From Halosolutus halophilus (lineage in GTDB: Archaea > Halobacteriota > Halobacteria > Halobacteriales > Natrialbaceae), in NCBI RefSeq assembly GCF_022869805.1, contig NZ_CP094974.1, positions 3,658,001 to 3,722,000 of the forward strand: DNA of 64,000 bases. Reading direction: 5' to 3'. Positions 1-9,503 of this stretch are shown here, one piece after another. The stretch's first letter is position 1. The number at the start of each line of letters is the position of its first letter. The position numbers were made by a program, and so were the translations under genes. Below the pieces are notes generated by a model. It had not been told where the DNA came from and did no database searches. It was given only the letters and a program-made list of their open reading frames with translations.

Positions 1-89
1 ACCTCACCCTCGTCGCCGACCAGGAGACCGGCGTCTACACGTTCAAGGTCACACCCGGCGCCGCGAAGGGCGGGAGGGGAAAGAGATGA
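1..89 (+). CDS. C-terminal end of a probable LVIVD-repeat protein (partial)
   Basis: The first 89 bases hold an open frame (from base 3) that ends in TGA at 87-89. The visible 28 residues include VADQETGVYTFKV, which resembles the closing beta-strand of LVIVD-type beta-propeller repeats, followed by a short basic tail. The next two genes on the same strand are full-length LVIVD proteins, so this is probably a third member of a tandem family. Too little is visible to be certain. Confidence 0.5.
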   Translation, partial: LTLVADQETGVYTFKVTPGAAKGGRGKR

Positions 90-156
90 TCGACCGATCG
101 TTCGAGCGATCGCTGTATCGGCTCGAAACTGACCGCGAAACCACGAGATACAATAC

Positions 157-1467
157 ATGCCACTAGATCCGACACCGTCACGACGAACCGTTATCAAATC
201 GCTCGCCGCTGCGGGTGTGCTCGGCAGCGCCGACGCTGCGAGCGCCGACCCGCCCGGTGAGCGGGACGAGCAACTGCGACTGTTCAGCGAACAGGCTGCT
301 GACAACGCGATGGAGGTCGTCACGCAGCAGAACCACGCTTACGTGGCGACCGGCGACGGGATGGCGATCGTCGACTGGCGAAACCCGTCCCGACCGGAAC
401 TCGTTGCCGACATCGAGGCGTCCGATCCTGACGAGATCGGCGGCGACGACGAGGGTTCAGTCGGCGGCATCCTCGACGTGAAGGTCGACGGCGACCTCGC
501 CGCGATGGCCCACAACGGCGGGACCGGTATCACGACGGTCGACGTCAGCGATCCCGAGAACCCGGACGAACTGGCGTTCCAGAACGCCGGACACGGCGTG
601 CACAACGCCTTCCTGAAGGACGGGTACGCCTATCTCACGATCAACGAGTCGGACGAGAACGTATTCAGTGAGGCGCGCACGGATATCGTCGACGTCAGTG
701 ATCCGTCGGATCCCGAGAAGGTCGGCGAATACCGACTCGGCGACGACTTCCCCGAATTCGCGGCTGCGGGGGTCAATCCGAACCACGACGTGTACGTCCA
801 GGGCGACCTCCTGTATCAGGCGTACTGGGACGCGGGTGTCGTCGTCGCGGACGTGAGCGACCCGACCGACCCCGAGCTAGTCGCTCAGTTCGGCGACGCT
901 CCCGGGGCAGACACGCCGCAACCGGACCCGTTTCCGGTAGAGCGATACTACGCTGGCGAGGGTAACGCCCACTACGTCCAGCCCTCGCCCGATGGCGACC
1001 TCACGTTCGTCGGCGACGAGAAGTTCCCCGGCGCCTTCCAGGAAGATCCCCCGACCGAGGAGTTCGGTGGCGTCCGGATCTTCGACACGAGCGACTGGAA
1101 CGACGTCGAGCAGGTCGGGTTCATCGCGCCGCCGGACGTCGACGTCGGCCTCCGCACGTCGCACAACTTCGACGTGACGGCCAACCGCATCCACACCTCG
1201 TGGTACAACGGCGGCGTCCGGGTCCACGATATCACGGACCCGACCGACCCGGAGCTGCTGTACTCCTACAATCCCGAGGGGTACTCCTTCTGGACAGCCG
1301 TGCGCGGTCGCGGGTTCACGCTCGGCGGTATCTACGGCGCCAGGTCCGACATCCACGACGGCGGCGTCGTCTTCCTCCACGCCGACCGCGGGCAGCGGCG
1401 AGCGCCCTCGTTCGAGGGGTCGGCCCCGCCCAGCGGCCCCGAGATCGACGTCGACGAGGAGGAATAG
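157..1467 (+). CDS. Secreted LVIVD-repeat beta-propeller protein
   Basis: A 436-residue protein. The N-terminus has a Tat signal (SRRTVIKSL near residue 8, Ala-rich stretch, cleavage near residue 30), so it should be exported folded. The body is built of about six LVIVD-type repeats, each with a [YV]-[VI]-[AS]-x-G-[DN]-G-[ML]-x-[IV]-x-D core followed by a DPxxPE turn, for example VDVSDPENPDEL and VADVSDPTDPEL. Such repeats form surface beta-propellers; no catalytic residues are recognisable. It is followed after 28 bases by a close paralogue. Function is unknown; binding or surface scaffold roles are inference. Confidence 0.85.
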   Translation: MPLDPTPSRRTVIKSLAAAGVLGSADAASADPPGERDEQLRLFSEQAADNAMEVVTQQNHAYVATGDGMAIVDWRNPSRPELVADIEASDPDEIGGDDEGSVGGILDVKVDGDLAAMAHNGGTGITTVDVSDPENPDELAFQNAGHGVHNAFLKDGYAYLTINESDENVFSEARTDIVDVSDPSDPEKVGEYRLGDDFPEFAAAGVNPNHDVYVQGDLLYQAYWDAGVVVADVSDPTDPELVAQFGDAPGADTPQPDPFPVERYYAGEGNAHYVQPSPDGDLTFVGDEKFPGAFQEDPPTEEFGGVRIFDTSDWNDVEQVGFIAPPDVDVGLRTSHNFDVTANRIHTSWYNGGVRVHDITDPTDPELLYSYNPEGYSFWTAVRGRGFTLGGIYGARSDIHDGGVVFLHADRGQRRAPSFEGSAPPSGPEIDVDEEE

Positions 1468-1495
1468 CCCTCAAACGGAATCTCAGATCAGAACC

Positions 1496-2752
1496 ATGGC
1501 CCAGCGATACACCCGACGCACGACACTCAAAGCCCTGGGCGCTGCAGGCGCCCTCGGGAGCATCGACACGGCGAGCGCAGACCCACCGGAGCGAGACGGG
1601 CTCCGGCTGTTCGGCGAGCAGGCGATCGACGGCACGACCGAAGTCGTCACGCAGCAGACCCTCGCGTTCGTGGCGACCGGTGACGGCCTCGCGATCGTCG
1701 ACTTGCGCAATCCGGGACGCCCGGAGTTGCTTGTCGACACCGAAGTACCCGGAACCGGCGTCAACGACGTCAAAGTAGACGGAGATCTGCTCGCAATCAG
1801 CAGTCAGGCCGGCGATCAGGACGAAGACATCGGAACGCACTTCTACGATGTCAGCGATCCCACCGATCCCGAGTTCCTCGGCACCTGGGTCGAACTCCCG
1901 GCGGGCGTCCACAACCACTACCTCGACGGCGACGTCGCGTACATCTGCCGGGAGTTCCCCTTCGACGACAGCGCGCTGAAGATCGTCGACGCGAGCGACC
2001 CGACGGACCCGACGCTGCTCTCGGAGTGGCGCGTCGAGAACGACCATCCGGAACTCGATCAGCCGACGAACTTCCTGCACGACGTGTACGTGCAGGACGA
2101 CCTGGCGTACCTCGCGTACTGGGACGCCGGAACGCGGATCCTCGACGTGAGCGATCCGACCGATCCGGTGGAGGTCAGTGCCATGGGAGAAGCGCCGGAC
2201 GCCGACGAGGACGTCGATTTCCCGTCGGCCGAGTGGGTGCAGCGCGCGTTCCTCCCACCGGGCAACTCCCACTACGTTCAGCCGACCCCGAACGGTGACT
2301 ACGTTCTCCAGGGTGCAGAGACATTCCCCAAAGACGCAGGCGTCGAGGACCCCGACAACGACGACTACGGCGGTATCAAGGTGTTCGACGTCACCGACTT
2401 CGACGACCCCGAGATGGTGACCCGGATCGATCCGCCGGACGTGGACGCGTTCCGCACCTCGCACAACTTCGACGTGACCGCGAACCGGCTCTACACCTCG
2501 TGGTACGCCGGCGGCGTCAAGGTGTTCGACTTCACGGACCCGTCGAACCCCGAGGAACTCGCGAGCTACCGTCCCGAAGGCTCGTCGTTCTGGACGGCCG
2601 TCCGCGGTCGCGGGTTCACGATCGCGAGCGACATCGGCGGCGGGATCGTGTTCCTGCACGACGATCGGGGCGCGATGCGAGCCCCGGGATTCGACGGCGA
2701 CAGCGTACCGGGACGCGGCCCAGGGCCGGACGGCCACGCACGACCGGACTGA
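1496..2752 (+). CDS. Secreted LVIVD-repeat beta-propeller protein (paralogue)
   Basis: A 418-residue paralogue of the upstream gene with the same layout: a Tat signal (YTRRTTLKALGAAGALGS), then six LVIVD repeats ending in the shared block SFWTAVRGRGFT. Conserved positions such as TSHNFDVTANR are nearly the same in both proteins, showing tandem duplication. The 28-base gap suggests co-transcription. The C-terminal tail is acidic and Pro/Gly-rich. No enzyme motif is visible. Confidence 0.85.
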   Translation: MAQRYTRRTTLKALGAAGALGSIDTASADPPERDGLRLFGEQAIDGTTEVVTQQTLAFVATGDGLAIVDLRNPGRPELLVDTEVPGTGVNDVKVDGDLLAISSQAGDQDEDIGTHFYDVSDPTDPEFLGTWVELPAGVHNHYLDGDVAYICREFPFDDSALKIVDASDPTDPTLLSEWRVENDHPELDQPTNFLHDVYVQDDLAYLAYWDAGTRILDVSDPTDPVEVSAMGEAPDADEDVDFPSAEWVQRAFLPPGNSHYVQPTPNGDYVLQGAETFPKDAGVEDPDNDDYGGIKVFDVTDFDDPEMVTRIDPPDVDAFRTSHNFDVTANRLYTSWYAGGVKVFDFTDPSNPEELASYRPEGSSFWTAVRGRGFTIASDIGGGIVFLHDDRGAMRAPGFDGDSVPGRGPGPDGHARPD

Positions 2753-2887
2753 ACGGGTGCGTCAAACTCGCACCGAACCGGAACCTTTCCCGTTCTTTCA
2801 GAATTACGTCTCTTCGCACCCTCCCGACTACTGACGCCCACAGACGATAGCGATTGGAATTTTACTCGATCGGGGTCGAACCGGGAC

Positions 2888-2989
2888 GCTCCAACCCAGA
2901 GGTTACTCGTCGGAAACGCCGTCCGGTGGCGGGGGTGCACTCCCGGTGGTATCTACGGAGTCCGGTCCGACGATAACGACGGTGGCGTC
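2888..2989 (+). pseudogene. Relic of another LVIVD-repeat gene C-terminus
   Basis: Between the second LVIVD gene and the molybdoprotein lies a short stretch that still aligns to the LVIVD C-terminus. Translation of 2912-2989 reads GNAVRWRGCT followed by PGGIYGVRSDDNDGGV, against WTAVRGRGFT and LGGIYGARSDIHDGGV in the first LVIVD gene (18 of 26 identical by eye). Just upstream, nucleotide similarity continues (tcc aac cca gag versus tac aat ccc gag) but the frame is lost. It is a decayed extra copy of the tandem family. Confidence 0.75.
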
Positions 2990-3097
2990 GCGGCCGCCGC
3001 GTTCGAGCGATCGATCGGTTCCCTCTTTTCGGGAGCGACCGCGGGCCCGGAGCGGTTTCCGATCGGCTGCGGACCCGTCGGGCAATCCGCCCGGTAT

Positions 3098-4360
3098 TCA
3101 CTCGGCGGACGATGGGTCGTCCGCATCGAGGAGTTCGACGGTCACGGCGTTCGGTTCGTAGGCGTTCGCGGCGTATCCCCCCTCGTTCCAGGGGAACTCG
3201 TCGTCGAGGGCGTCTCGCCAGGCGTCCGGCCCGGAGATGGTCGCCGGCTGTCGTCGGCCCAGGTCGTCGGTCGCACGCGACAGCAACTCGTACGCACCCG
3301 GCTCGGCGTTCCACTCGTACCGGAACAATCGCCACGCGCCGGAATACTCGGGCCCGAACAGCTCCGCGTCGGACCAGGTCTCGCCACCGTCGGTCGACAC
3401 CTCGACGCGATCGACCGCGTCGTCACCTGCCCAGGCGACGCCCCGCACTTCGATCGTGTCGTCCCCTCGCACCGGCACCGGTTCGTCTCCGGACGGCGTG
3501 CCGATCACCGACATCACGGTCGCGTCGAACGTGTACGGGTACTCGACTGCGCCCTCGAGTTGCGCCCACGTATCGACCGTTTCGATGGTCTCGTTCGAAT
3601 CGGGGTCGACCCCCTCGGGATGCATCCGATAGGCGGTCTGTTGCCAGTAGGCGTGTTCGCCGTCGCGGTCGAGTGAGTCCTCGACCACCATCGAGTTCAT
3701 GACCCGGAGTTCCTCGACCCACTTCACGTTGTTGACGCCGTACCAGCCGGGAACGATCAGGCGGACCGGATAGCCGTGTTCTCGCGGCAGCGGCTCGCCG
3801 TTCATCTCGTAGGCCAGGATGCAGTCGTCGAGCGCCTTCGAGAGCGGAATCGATCGCGCGAACACGTCGTCCCCGTCCGCCGGATCGCCCCCGATCGCGG
3901 TGAGCCACTTTCCGTCCGGCGATTCCACGCCGAACTCGCGGAGGATCGAACTGACCGGAGTCCCGGTCCAGAAGGCCGTAGCAGCGGCCTCGAAGCCCCA
4001 CTGGACGCTTCCGGTCTCGGGTCGGTGCTGGCCGCGACCGTTGCCCGCACACTCCATCGTGTGTGCGACCGCCACCGTCGGATACGCCTCCCTGATGTCG
4101 GCCAGCGAGAGGTCCCCCTCGACCTGACCGGTGAGAGCCACGCTCCACGCGTCGGCGTCGATATCCGGGATATCGTTTCGATGACAGACGAAGTGTTCCT
4201 CGATGGGCGTCAACCAGTTCGCGAAGGTGCGTCTCCGGGCGGCTCCAACGACGGTGTACTTGTCGGCCTCGTCTCGCGTCTCCGTCACGCCGCCGGCCTT
4301 CGTCTCCACGATCGCCTCGATCTCTTCGTGACGGCTGTCTCGCGGGCGTTCTGTGGCCAT
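3098..4360 (-). CDS. Sulfite-oxidase-like molybdopterin oxidoreductase
   Basis: A 420-residue protein starting at the ATG at 4360; the frame is open further upstream but that part has no family similarity. It has the sulfite oxidase/nitrate reductase molybdopterin fold: the Mo-ligating Cys sits in TMECAGNGR (about Cys104), followed by the cofactor-binding block HGYPVRLIVPGWYGVNNVKW, and a C-terminal Ig-like dimerisation domain (VRGVAWAGDDAVDRVEVSTD). No signal peptide and no haem domain are present, so it is probably cytosolic. The substrate is unknown (sulfite or another oxoanion). It faces the LVIVD genes tail to tail. Confidence 0.88.
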   Translation of the reverse strand: MATERPRDSRHEEIEAIVETKAGGVTETRDEADKYTVVGAARRRTFANWLTPIEEHFVCHRNDIPDIDADAWSVALTGQVEGDLSLADIREAYPTVAVAHTMECAGNGRGQHRPETGSVQWGFEAAATAFWTGTPVSSILREFGVESPDGKWLTAIGGDPADGDDVFARSIPLSKALDDCILAYEMNGEPLPREHGYPVRLIVPGWYGVNNVKWVEELRVMNSMVVEDSLDRDGEHAYWQQTAYRMHPEGVDPDSNETIETVDTWAQLEGAVEYPYTFDATVMSVIGTPSGDEPVPVRGDDTIEVRGVAWAGDDAVDRVEVSTDGGETWSDAELFGPEYSGAWRLFRYEWNAEPGAYELLSRATDDLGRRQPATISGPDAWRDALDDEFPWNEGGYAANAYEPNAVTVELLDADDPSSAE

Positions 4361-4568
4361 GCGTACCGTTTCCACACACACGGCGAAATAACTAGTACCT
4401 CCGGCCCGTCCGCTCTCCGACGCTCTCGTCTGCGGATGGGACCGCTCGACCAGCCGACGGTCGATCGTACCGATTCGACGGTCGTTGCGTCCACTCGGCC
4501 GTCTCCCGAACCGTGGAACGAATCCGTCGACTCCAACGTTCTTTTCGCTGGAACTCGAGTGGGGAGGT

Positions 4569-5642
4569 ATGGAGTACGAGCGGCTCGCCGACCTGCCAGT
4601 GACGATCGATTCCGTCTCGATCGACCGTCTCGAGCGCGATACCTCGAGCGACTTCACCCGAGTTACGACCGAAATCTCGCTGTCGGGCCCCGGGCCGGAC
4701 GACGACCCGGTCGTCGGAATCGGCGAAGACGTCACGTACGAGGCGGCGGAGCACGACGCGCTGGCCGAGCACGACCTCCCCGACCTGACCGGCGAGTACA
4801 CCGTCGATTCGTTCTCCCACGCGCTCGCGGAGCGCGACCTGTTTCCGGCGGGTGCCCCCGATCGAGCGGTATTCCGGAACTACCGACGCTGGGCGGTCGA
4901 GAGCGCGGCGCTGGATCTCGCCCTGCGACAGGCCGGGACGGACCTCGCGAGCGCGATCGATCGATCGCTCGACCCGCTGCGGTTCGTCTCCAGTACGCGA
5001 CTCGGCGACCCGCCGACGACCGATCGCCTCGCCGACCTGCGCGATCGAGTGCCCGATCTCGGGTTCAAACTCGACCCGACCCCGGAGTGGGACGCGGATC
5101 TCGTCGCGGACGTCGACGACACCGTCGGACTGGACGCCGTTCGCATCCTCGATCTCAAGGGCCAGTACGAGGGGACCGACGTCGACGCGCCCGCGGATCC
5201 GGACCTGTACGGCCTCGTGCTGGACGCCTTCCCCGACGCCGTGATCGAGGACCCCGCCCTGACCGACGAGACCGAACCCCTGTTCGAGGACCCCGACGTT
5301 CGCGCCCGCGTCTCGTGGGACGCACCCATTCACGGCGTCGAGGACGTCGAAGCGCTCCCGTGGGAGCCCGACTGGCTGAACGTCAAACCGTCCCGCTTCG
5401 GCTCGATCGAATCCCTGTGCGAGACGATTCGCTACTGCGACGAGCGCGGGATCCGGCTGTACGGCGGCGGTCAGTTCGAACTCGGCGTCGGCCGCGGCCA
5501 CGTCCAGTTCCTCGCGTCGCTGTTCTATCCCGACGGGCCGAACGACGTGGCGCCCGGGATCTACAACGATCCCGACGTCGCAGAGGGGTTGCCGGCGAGT
5601 CCGCTCGATCCGCCCGCCGAGCCCGCGGGGTTTCGGTGGTGA
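4569..5642 (+). CDS. Enolase-superfamily protein (mandelate racemase / muconate-lactonizing type)
   Basis: A 357-residue protein beginning at the ATG at 4569; a GGAGG only one base upstream is too close to act as a normal ribosome site, so a leaderless start is likely. The C-terminal barrel has superfamily signatures: FKLDPTP, the strand ILDLKGQYEG, an acidic ligand in IEDPAL, SWDAPIHG, and LNVKPSRFGSI with the second Lys region, then YGGGQFELGVGRG. These are metal ligand and acid/base positions of the enolase superfamily. The specific reaction (dehydratase, epimerase or OSB-synthase-like) cannot be assigned. Confidence 0.75.
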   Translation: MEYERLADLPVTIDSVSIDRLERDTSSDFTRVTTEISLSGPGPDDDPVVGIGEDVTYEAAEHDALAEHDLPDLTGEYTVDSFSHALAERDLFPAGAPDRAVFRNYRRWAVESAALDLALRQAGTDLASAIDRSLDPLRFVSSTRLGDPPTTDRLADLRDRVPDLGFKLDPTPEWDADLVADVDDTVGLDAVRILDLKGQYEGTDVDAPADPDLYGLVLDAFPDAVIEDPALTDETEPLFEDPDVRARVSWDAPIHGVEDVEALPWEPDWLNVKPSRFGSIESLCETIRYCDERGIRLYGGGQFELGVGRGHVQFLASLFYPDGPNDVAPGIYNDPDVAEGLPASPLDPPAEPAGFRW

Positions 5643-5776
5643 GTCGATCGGTGCCCGCGACCGTCGTAACGATCGGCAGTGACGTCGCGACCGGGCACCG
5701 ACGATCGCGCGCTGGCGTTCCGTAGGGTAATCCGGCTGTTTGCCGACGTGACACGTCCCGGCGGTGTTCCAAACGG

Positions 5777-5782
5777 TTTATG
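5777..5782 (+). promoter_or_regulatory. TATA-like box for the aIF5A-agmatinase operon
   Basis: TTTATG lies 25-30 bases before the aIF5A start codon. An archaeal TATA box at that distance puts the transcription start at or next to the ATG, so the operon mRNA is probably leaderless, as is common in haloarchaea. Spacing argument only. Confidence 0.45.
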
Positions 5783-5806
5783 CCCGTCGGTTGATTACGC
5801 CGGGAC

Positions 5807-6181
5807 ATGGCGAAACAGCAGCAAGAAGTTCGCGATCTCCAGGAAGGAAGCTACGTCATGATCGACGACACCGCGTGCAAGATCAACTCCTACTCGACCG
5901 CGAAACCCGGCAAACACGGCAGCGCCAAGGCCCGGGTCGAGGCCGTCGGCGTCTTCGACGGCAAGAAGCGATCGCTCTCCCAGCCGGTCGACGCGAAGAT
6001 CTGGGTGCCGATCATCGAGCGCAAACAGGGGCAGGTCGTCTCCGTCGACGGTAACGATATGCAGGTCATGGATCTCGAAACGTACGAGACGATCACGATG
6101 CGGGTCCCCGAGGACGAGAACGTCTCGCCGGACGACAACATCGAGTACCTCGAGATGGACGACCAGCGTAAGATCGTCTGA
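5807..6181 (+). CDS. eif5A: Translation factor aIF5A
   Basis: A 124-residue protein of the normal archaeal length. The hypusination loop is present as [14 protein letters not shown], with the modifiable lysine at Lys36, followed by the C-terminal OB-fold ([20 protein letters not shown]). aIF5A binds ribosomes stalled on difficult peptides and needs (deoxy)hypusine to work. Its stop codon overlaps the ATG of the agmatinase gene by one base, implying translational coupling. Deoxyhypusine synthase lies 3 kb downstream on the same strand. Confidence 0.97.
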   Translation: MAKQQQEVRDLQEGSYVMIDDTACKINSYSTAKPGKHGSAKARVEAVGVFDGKKRSLSQPVDAKIWVPIIERKQGQVVSVDGNDMQVMDLETYETITMRVPEDENVSPDDNIEYLEMDDQRKIV

Positions 6182-7041
6182 TGTTTCCCGGGGCGACCGA
6201 CTACCGGACGGACGGGTCCGACGACACCGGCCACGCGGCCGACTCGGAGGGCGCGAACTTCGTGGTCGTCGGTGCGCCCCTGGACGCCTCGACGACCTTT
6301 CAACCGGGGACCCGCTTCGGTCCCCGGCGCATCCGGACGTTTGCGGAGACCTTCGACGACTACGATCGTCGAACCGACCAGTACTTTTCCGACTGCGGCG
6401 TCGCCGATCACGGCGACGTCCGCGCGTGGGACGACGAAGAGGAGTACCTCGAGTGGCTGGAGGGGACGCTCCGCGACGTCGTCCGTGACGACGCGGTCCC
6501 GCTGACGCTGGGCGGCGAACACACCGTCTCGCTGGCCGGCGTACGCGCGGTCGAACCCGAAGTCGTCGTCTCGCTCGACGCCCACCTCGATCTCCGTGAC
6601 GAATACGACGGCAACCCGCTCAGCCACGCCAGCGTGATGCGGCGGATCCTCGAGGACGTCGACGCCGTCGAGGAGGTGATCGTCCTCGGCGCGCGAACGG
6701 GCAGCGAGGCCGAGTGGGACCGCGCGAGCGAGGCCGACGTGACCGTGGTGGCGCCCGAAGACGTCGCGGAGTGGACCGTCGGCGGTTCCCTCGCCGATCG
6801 GGACGCGTACCTGAGCGTCGACGTCGACGCGGCCGACCCCGCGTACGCGCCGGGCACCGGCACGATGGAGCCGTTCGGCCTCGAGCCACGCGAGATGCGC
6901 GACGTGGTTCGCGACGTCGCCCCGTACGCGATCGGGTTCGACGTCGTGGAAGTCAACGATCGGGACGACGGACAGGCCGCCGCACTTGCGGGGAAACTCT
7001 TGCGGGAATTCGTCTTCTCCAGTGCAGTCGACCGATCGTAA
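6181..7041 (+). CDS. speB: Agmatinase-family ureohydrolase
   Basis: A 286-residue member of the arginase/agmatinase family. Binuclear Mn-site motifs are intact: LGGEHTV, SLDAHLDLRDEY and SVDVDAADPAYAPGTGT. It starts on the last base of the aIF5A stop codon, so the two are co-translated. Agmatinases release putrescine from agmatine. In haloarchaea a homologue has been proposed to act on an agmatine-modified aIF5A or in supplying the deoxyhypusine moiety; the operon with aIF5A fits that idea but does not decide between free agmatine and protein-bound substrate. Confidence 0.93.
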   Translation: MFPGATDYRTDGSDDTGHAADSEGANFVVVGAPLDASTTFQPGTRFGPRRIRTFAETFDDYDRRTDQYFSDCGVADHGDVRAWDDEEEYLEWLEGTLRDVVRDDAVPLTLGGEHTVSLAGVRAVEPEVVVSLDAHLDLRDEYDGNPLSHASVMRRILEDVDAVEEVIVLGARTGSEAEWDRASEADVTVVAPEDVAEWTVGGSLADRDAYLSVDVDAADPAYAPGTGTMEPFGLEPREMRDVVRDVAPYAIGFDVVEVNDRDDGQAAALAGKLLREFVFSSAVDRS

Positions 7042-7182
7042 CGCCGATCTGAACGGCTCGTTTCGAATCCGTCCGCAGAGGCACCTCGCACAGCGATCAA
7101 CGTCCGCAACGGTCACGTTCTGGTACGCTCCTAACTAGTTGGGGTCAACAGTTTGGTGGGAGGGCGTCCGAATCCGAACCGC

Positions 7183-7530
7183 ATGACCTACCCGGAGCCG
7201 ACCGCGCTCGATCCAGAGACGGCCTGTGCACTCCTCGCCGACAGCCGTCGCCAGCTGGTGCTTTCACACCTGGACCCGGGCGAACGGGCCACCGTCACGG
7301 AACTCGTCGACGAGATCGCCGCCTGGGAACGGACTGAACAGAGCGACGCCGGCGATCCGATCGACCGGCGGCGGATCGAGATTTCGCTCGTCCACAAGCA
7401 CCTCCCGAGACTGGCCGACCACGACGTCGTCGACTATCGGCCGGAGTCGAACGAGGTCGTCCTGACGACGCCGATCGACGACGGAGTCCCGATCGAGGGT
7501 GCGCTCGAACGGTTCGTCGAAGCCGACTGA
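7183..7530 (+). CDS. Small winged-helix (DUF7344-like) protein
   Basis: A 115-residue protein; the ATG at 7183 is preferred because homologous sequence begins with the LDPETACALLADSRRQ region just after it. The fold looks like a winged helix: helix with LADSRRQLVLSHL, recognition region ISLVHKHLPRLADHDVVDY, and a wing (NEVVLTT). This is a common haloarchaeal family of probable DNA-binding regulators. No operator is identifiable. Confidence 0.75.
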   Translation: MTYPEPTALDPETACALLADSRRQLVLSHLDPGERATVTELVDEIAAWERTEQSDAGDPIDRRRIEISLVHKHLPRLADHDVVDYRPESNEVVLTTPIDDGVPIEGALERFVEAD

Positions 7531-7621
7531 TATCCCCCGCCCGACCGGTCCGCGGCGGACGATCGGGGTCGGCCGGGTCGCGGCGCCGTTCCCGTTCGGC
7601 TGACGAGGCCCGACGATCGTC

Positions 7622-8527
7622 TCAGAACGGCGACGACAGGTATTCCTTCGGCACCGCGTTGCGCACCGTCACCAGCGGATCGACCACCTGGCTGATCTCG
7701 AGGCCGCCGACGAGACTCGAGAACATGTAGGCGTCGGTGGCGTCGAAACCGTGTTCGGCCGCGAGCAACGCGATCGCGTCTCGGTTCGCGAGTTCGCAGG
7801 CCGCCTGGAGCGTCTCCGCGCTCGCGATGGTCTTCCACGCGTCGGGGGTCTCGACGAGCGGGCGCTCCAGGTCGATCGCGGCGTTCTCGATCACCTCGAT
7901 CGTCGCGTCGATTTCCGTGGCGATCTCTACACCCGTCCCGCACATCTCGCCGTCGGCCATGGCGGCCTTGCAGTCGCCCATCGCGAGCATCGCGCCGTCC
8001 TGGAAGACGGGGAAGTAGATCGCGTTCCCCGCGGTCACGTCCGTCGTGTCCAGGTTGCCGCCGTGGTCGTACGGGACCAGCGTCGTGTGCGACTCCGAGT
8101 CAGGGGCGACGCCGATCGTTCCGATGACGGGTTCGACCGGAACCTCGAGTCCGTCGAACTCGATCGTCCCGTCGTCGACCGGCGTCATCCGCGTGCGGGG
8201 CGCTTCGATGTCGTCGTGCCTGTCGAGCAGGCCGAACCCGTCGATGGTGATCACCCGGCCCTGTTCTTCCGCGAGTCGGATCGCCTCGATCTCGACCCGG
8301 AGGACGTCGCCCGGCGTCGCGCCTTCGATCTCGATCGGTCCGGTCGCGGCGTTGACCTCCTCGGGGACCGTCTCGATCACGTCCGATTCGGCCTGTACGG
8401 CGCCGTCTAAGCTGTCTCGCGTCTCGATCGTCAGTTCCGTTCCGGGATCGACCGTGACGATCCCGTCGAGATCCGGGGTAAACTCGTAGATCGCGCCGTC
8501 CTCGTGGGAGACGGTCTGGCGTGCCAT
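7622..8527 (-). CDS. Acetamidase/formamidase family protein
   Basis: A 301-residue protein read from the ATG at 8527. It contains the family hallmarks: ATGPIEIEGATPGDVLRVEIEAI in the N-terminal beta-domain, a GTIGVAPDSE block, HGGNLDTTDVTAGNAIYFPV with the His-Gly-Gly-Asn active-site loop, and GDCKAAMADGEMCGTGVE. These enzymes hydrolyse short-chain amides to ammonia and carboxylate. It is convergent with the upstream winged-helix gene; no amide transporter is adjacent. Confidence 0.88.
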   Translation of the reverse strand: MARQTVSHEDGAIYEFTPDLDGIVTVDPGTELTIETRDSLDGAVQAESDVIETVPEEVNAATGPIEIEGATPGDVLRVEIEAIRLAEEQGRVITIDGFGLLDRHDDIEAPRTRMTPVDDGTIEFDGLEVPVEPVIGTIGVAPDSESHTTLVPYDHGGNLDTTDVTAGNAIYFPVFQDGAMLAMGDCKAAMADGEMCGTGVEIATEIDATIEVIENAAIDLERPLVETPDAWKTIASAETLQAACELANRDAIALLAAEHGFDATDAYMFSSLVGGLEISQVVDPLVTVRNAVPKEYLSSPF

Positions 8528-8650
8528 AGTTATCCGTCGCCGGGGAGTGCCGTAAACGCCCCGCCGGCCGAGGTCGCGACCAGCAGGCACGCGGCAGGCA
8601 AGCGATCGGATTCGCAAGGGTACAAGCCGATCGCGGTCAAAGCCGGGCGC

Positions 8651-9418
8651 ATGGACCTCTCGGAGTTCGCCGATCGACTCGACGAGGAGCTACGGACCGA
8701 CGACTACGCCGACCTCGACGCGAGCGCGAACGGCCTGCAGGTCGGTCCCGACGAGGGAGACGTCGAACACGTCGCGTTCGCCGTCGACGGCGTCCGCGAG
8801 ACGTTCAACCGGGCGATCGACGTCGGGGCCGACGCCCTCGTCACCCATCACGGGCTCTCGTGGGGCGGGTTCGATCGCGTGACCGGCCGTACTTACGATC
8901 GCATCGCGCCCCTGATCGAGGGGAACCTCGCGCTGTACGTTTCACACCTGCCGCTGGACGGCCACCAGGAACTCGGGAATGCGGCGGGCGTGGCCGACCG
9001 TCTCGGCCTCGAAGAGCGGACCCCCTTCGGCGAACTCGGACCCGAGTACGTCGGCCAGCGCGGCGTTGCACCGGAGTCGTACGCCCCCGACGAACTGCGC
9101 GATCGACTCGAGAGCGACCTGGAGACCGGGGGACGGCCCGTTCAGGTGCTCGAGTTCGGCCCCGACGAAATCGACGAGGTCGCGATCGTCACCGGCAGCG
9201 GCACCGACTGGCTCGACGAGGCCGTCGCCGCCGGCGCGGACGCGCTCGTCACCGGAGAGGGGAAACAGAAGGTCTACCACGAGGCGCGGGAGGCCGGCAT
9301 CCACGTCGTCCTGGCGGGCCACTACGCGACCGAAACGTTCGGCGTCCGCGCGTTGCAGGGACTCGCCGACGAGTGGGGGCTCGAGACGACCTACGTCGAG
9401 GTGCCGACCGGGCTGTAG
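8651..9418 (+). CDS. NIF3-like dinuclear metal-centre protein
   Basis: A 255-residue NIF3/YbgI family protein starting at the ATG at 8651. Metal-site motifs: LVTHHGLSWGG (His pair), SHLPLDGHQELGNA, and the C-terminal GHYATETFGVRALQ with His and Glu ligands. The cellular role is unsettled (NIF3 interactor / GTP cyclohydrolase I type 2 homologue annotation). It lies 85 bases upstream of deoxyhypusine synthase on the same strand and may be co-transcribed. Confidence 0.88.
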   Translation: MDLSEFADRLDEELRTDDYADLDASANGLQVGPDEGDVEHVAFAVDGVRETFNRAIDVGADALVTHHGLSWGGFDRVTGRTYDRIAPLIEGNLALYVSHLPLDGHQELGNAAGVADRLGLEERTPFGELGPEYVGQRGVAPESYAPDELRDRLESDLETGGRPVQVLEFGPDEIDEVAIVTGSGTDWLDEAVAAGADALVTGEGKQKVYHEAREAGIHVVLAGHYATETFGVRALQGLADEWGLETTYVEVPTGL

Positions 9419-9503
9419 ACGGGGCCGAATCGCAGACGACCGATCGACGCCACGGTCCCCGGGAATCGCGGCGTTCAAATCGCTGGGTCACCGACGCTGG
9501 GAC

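Noticed and set aside
1316-2737. A 473-codon minus-strand frame
   Set aside because: Antisense shadow of the two LVIVD genes, no motifs.
3776-5725. A 649-codon + strand frame
   Set aside because: It covers the molybdoprotein antisense and the enolase gene in another frame; the product is Arg/Pro-rich low-complexity sequence.
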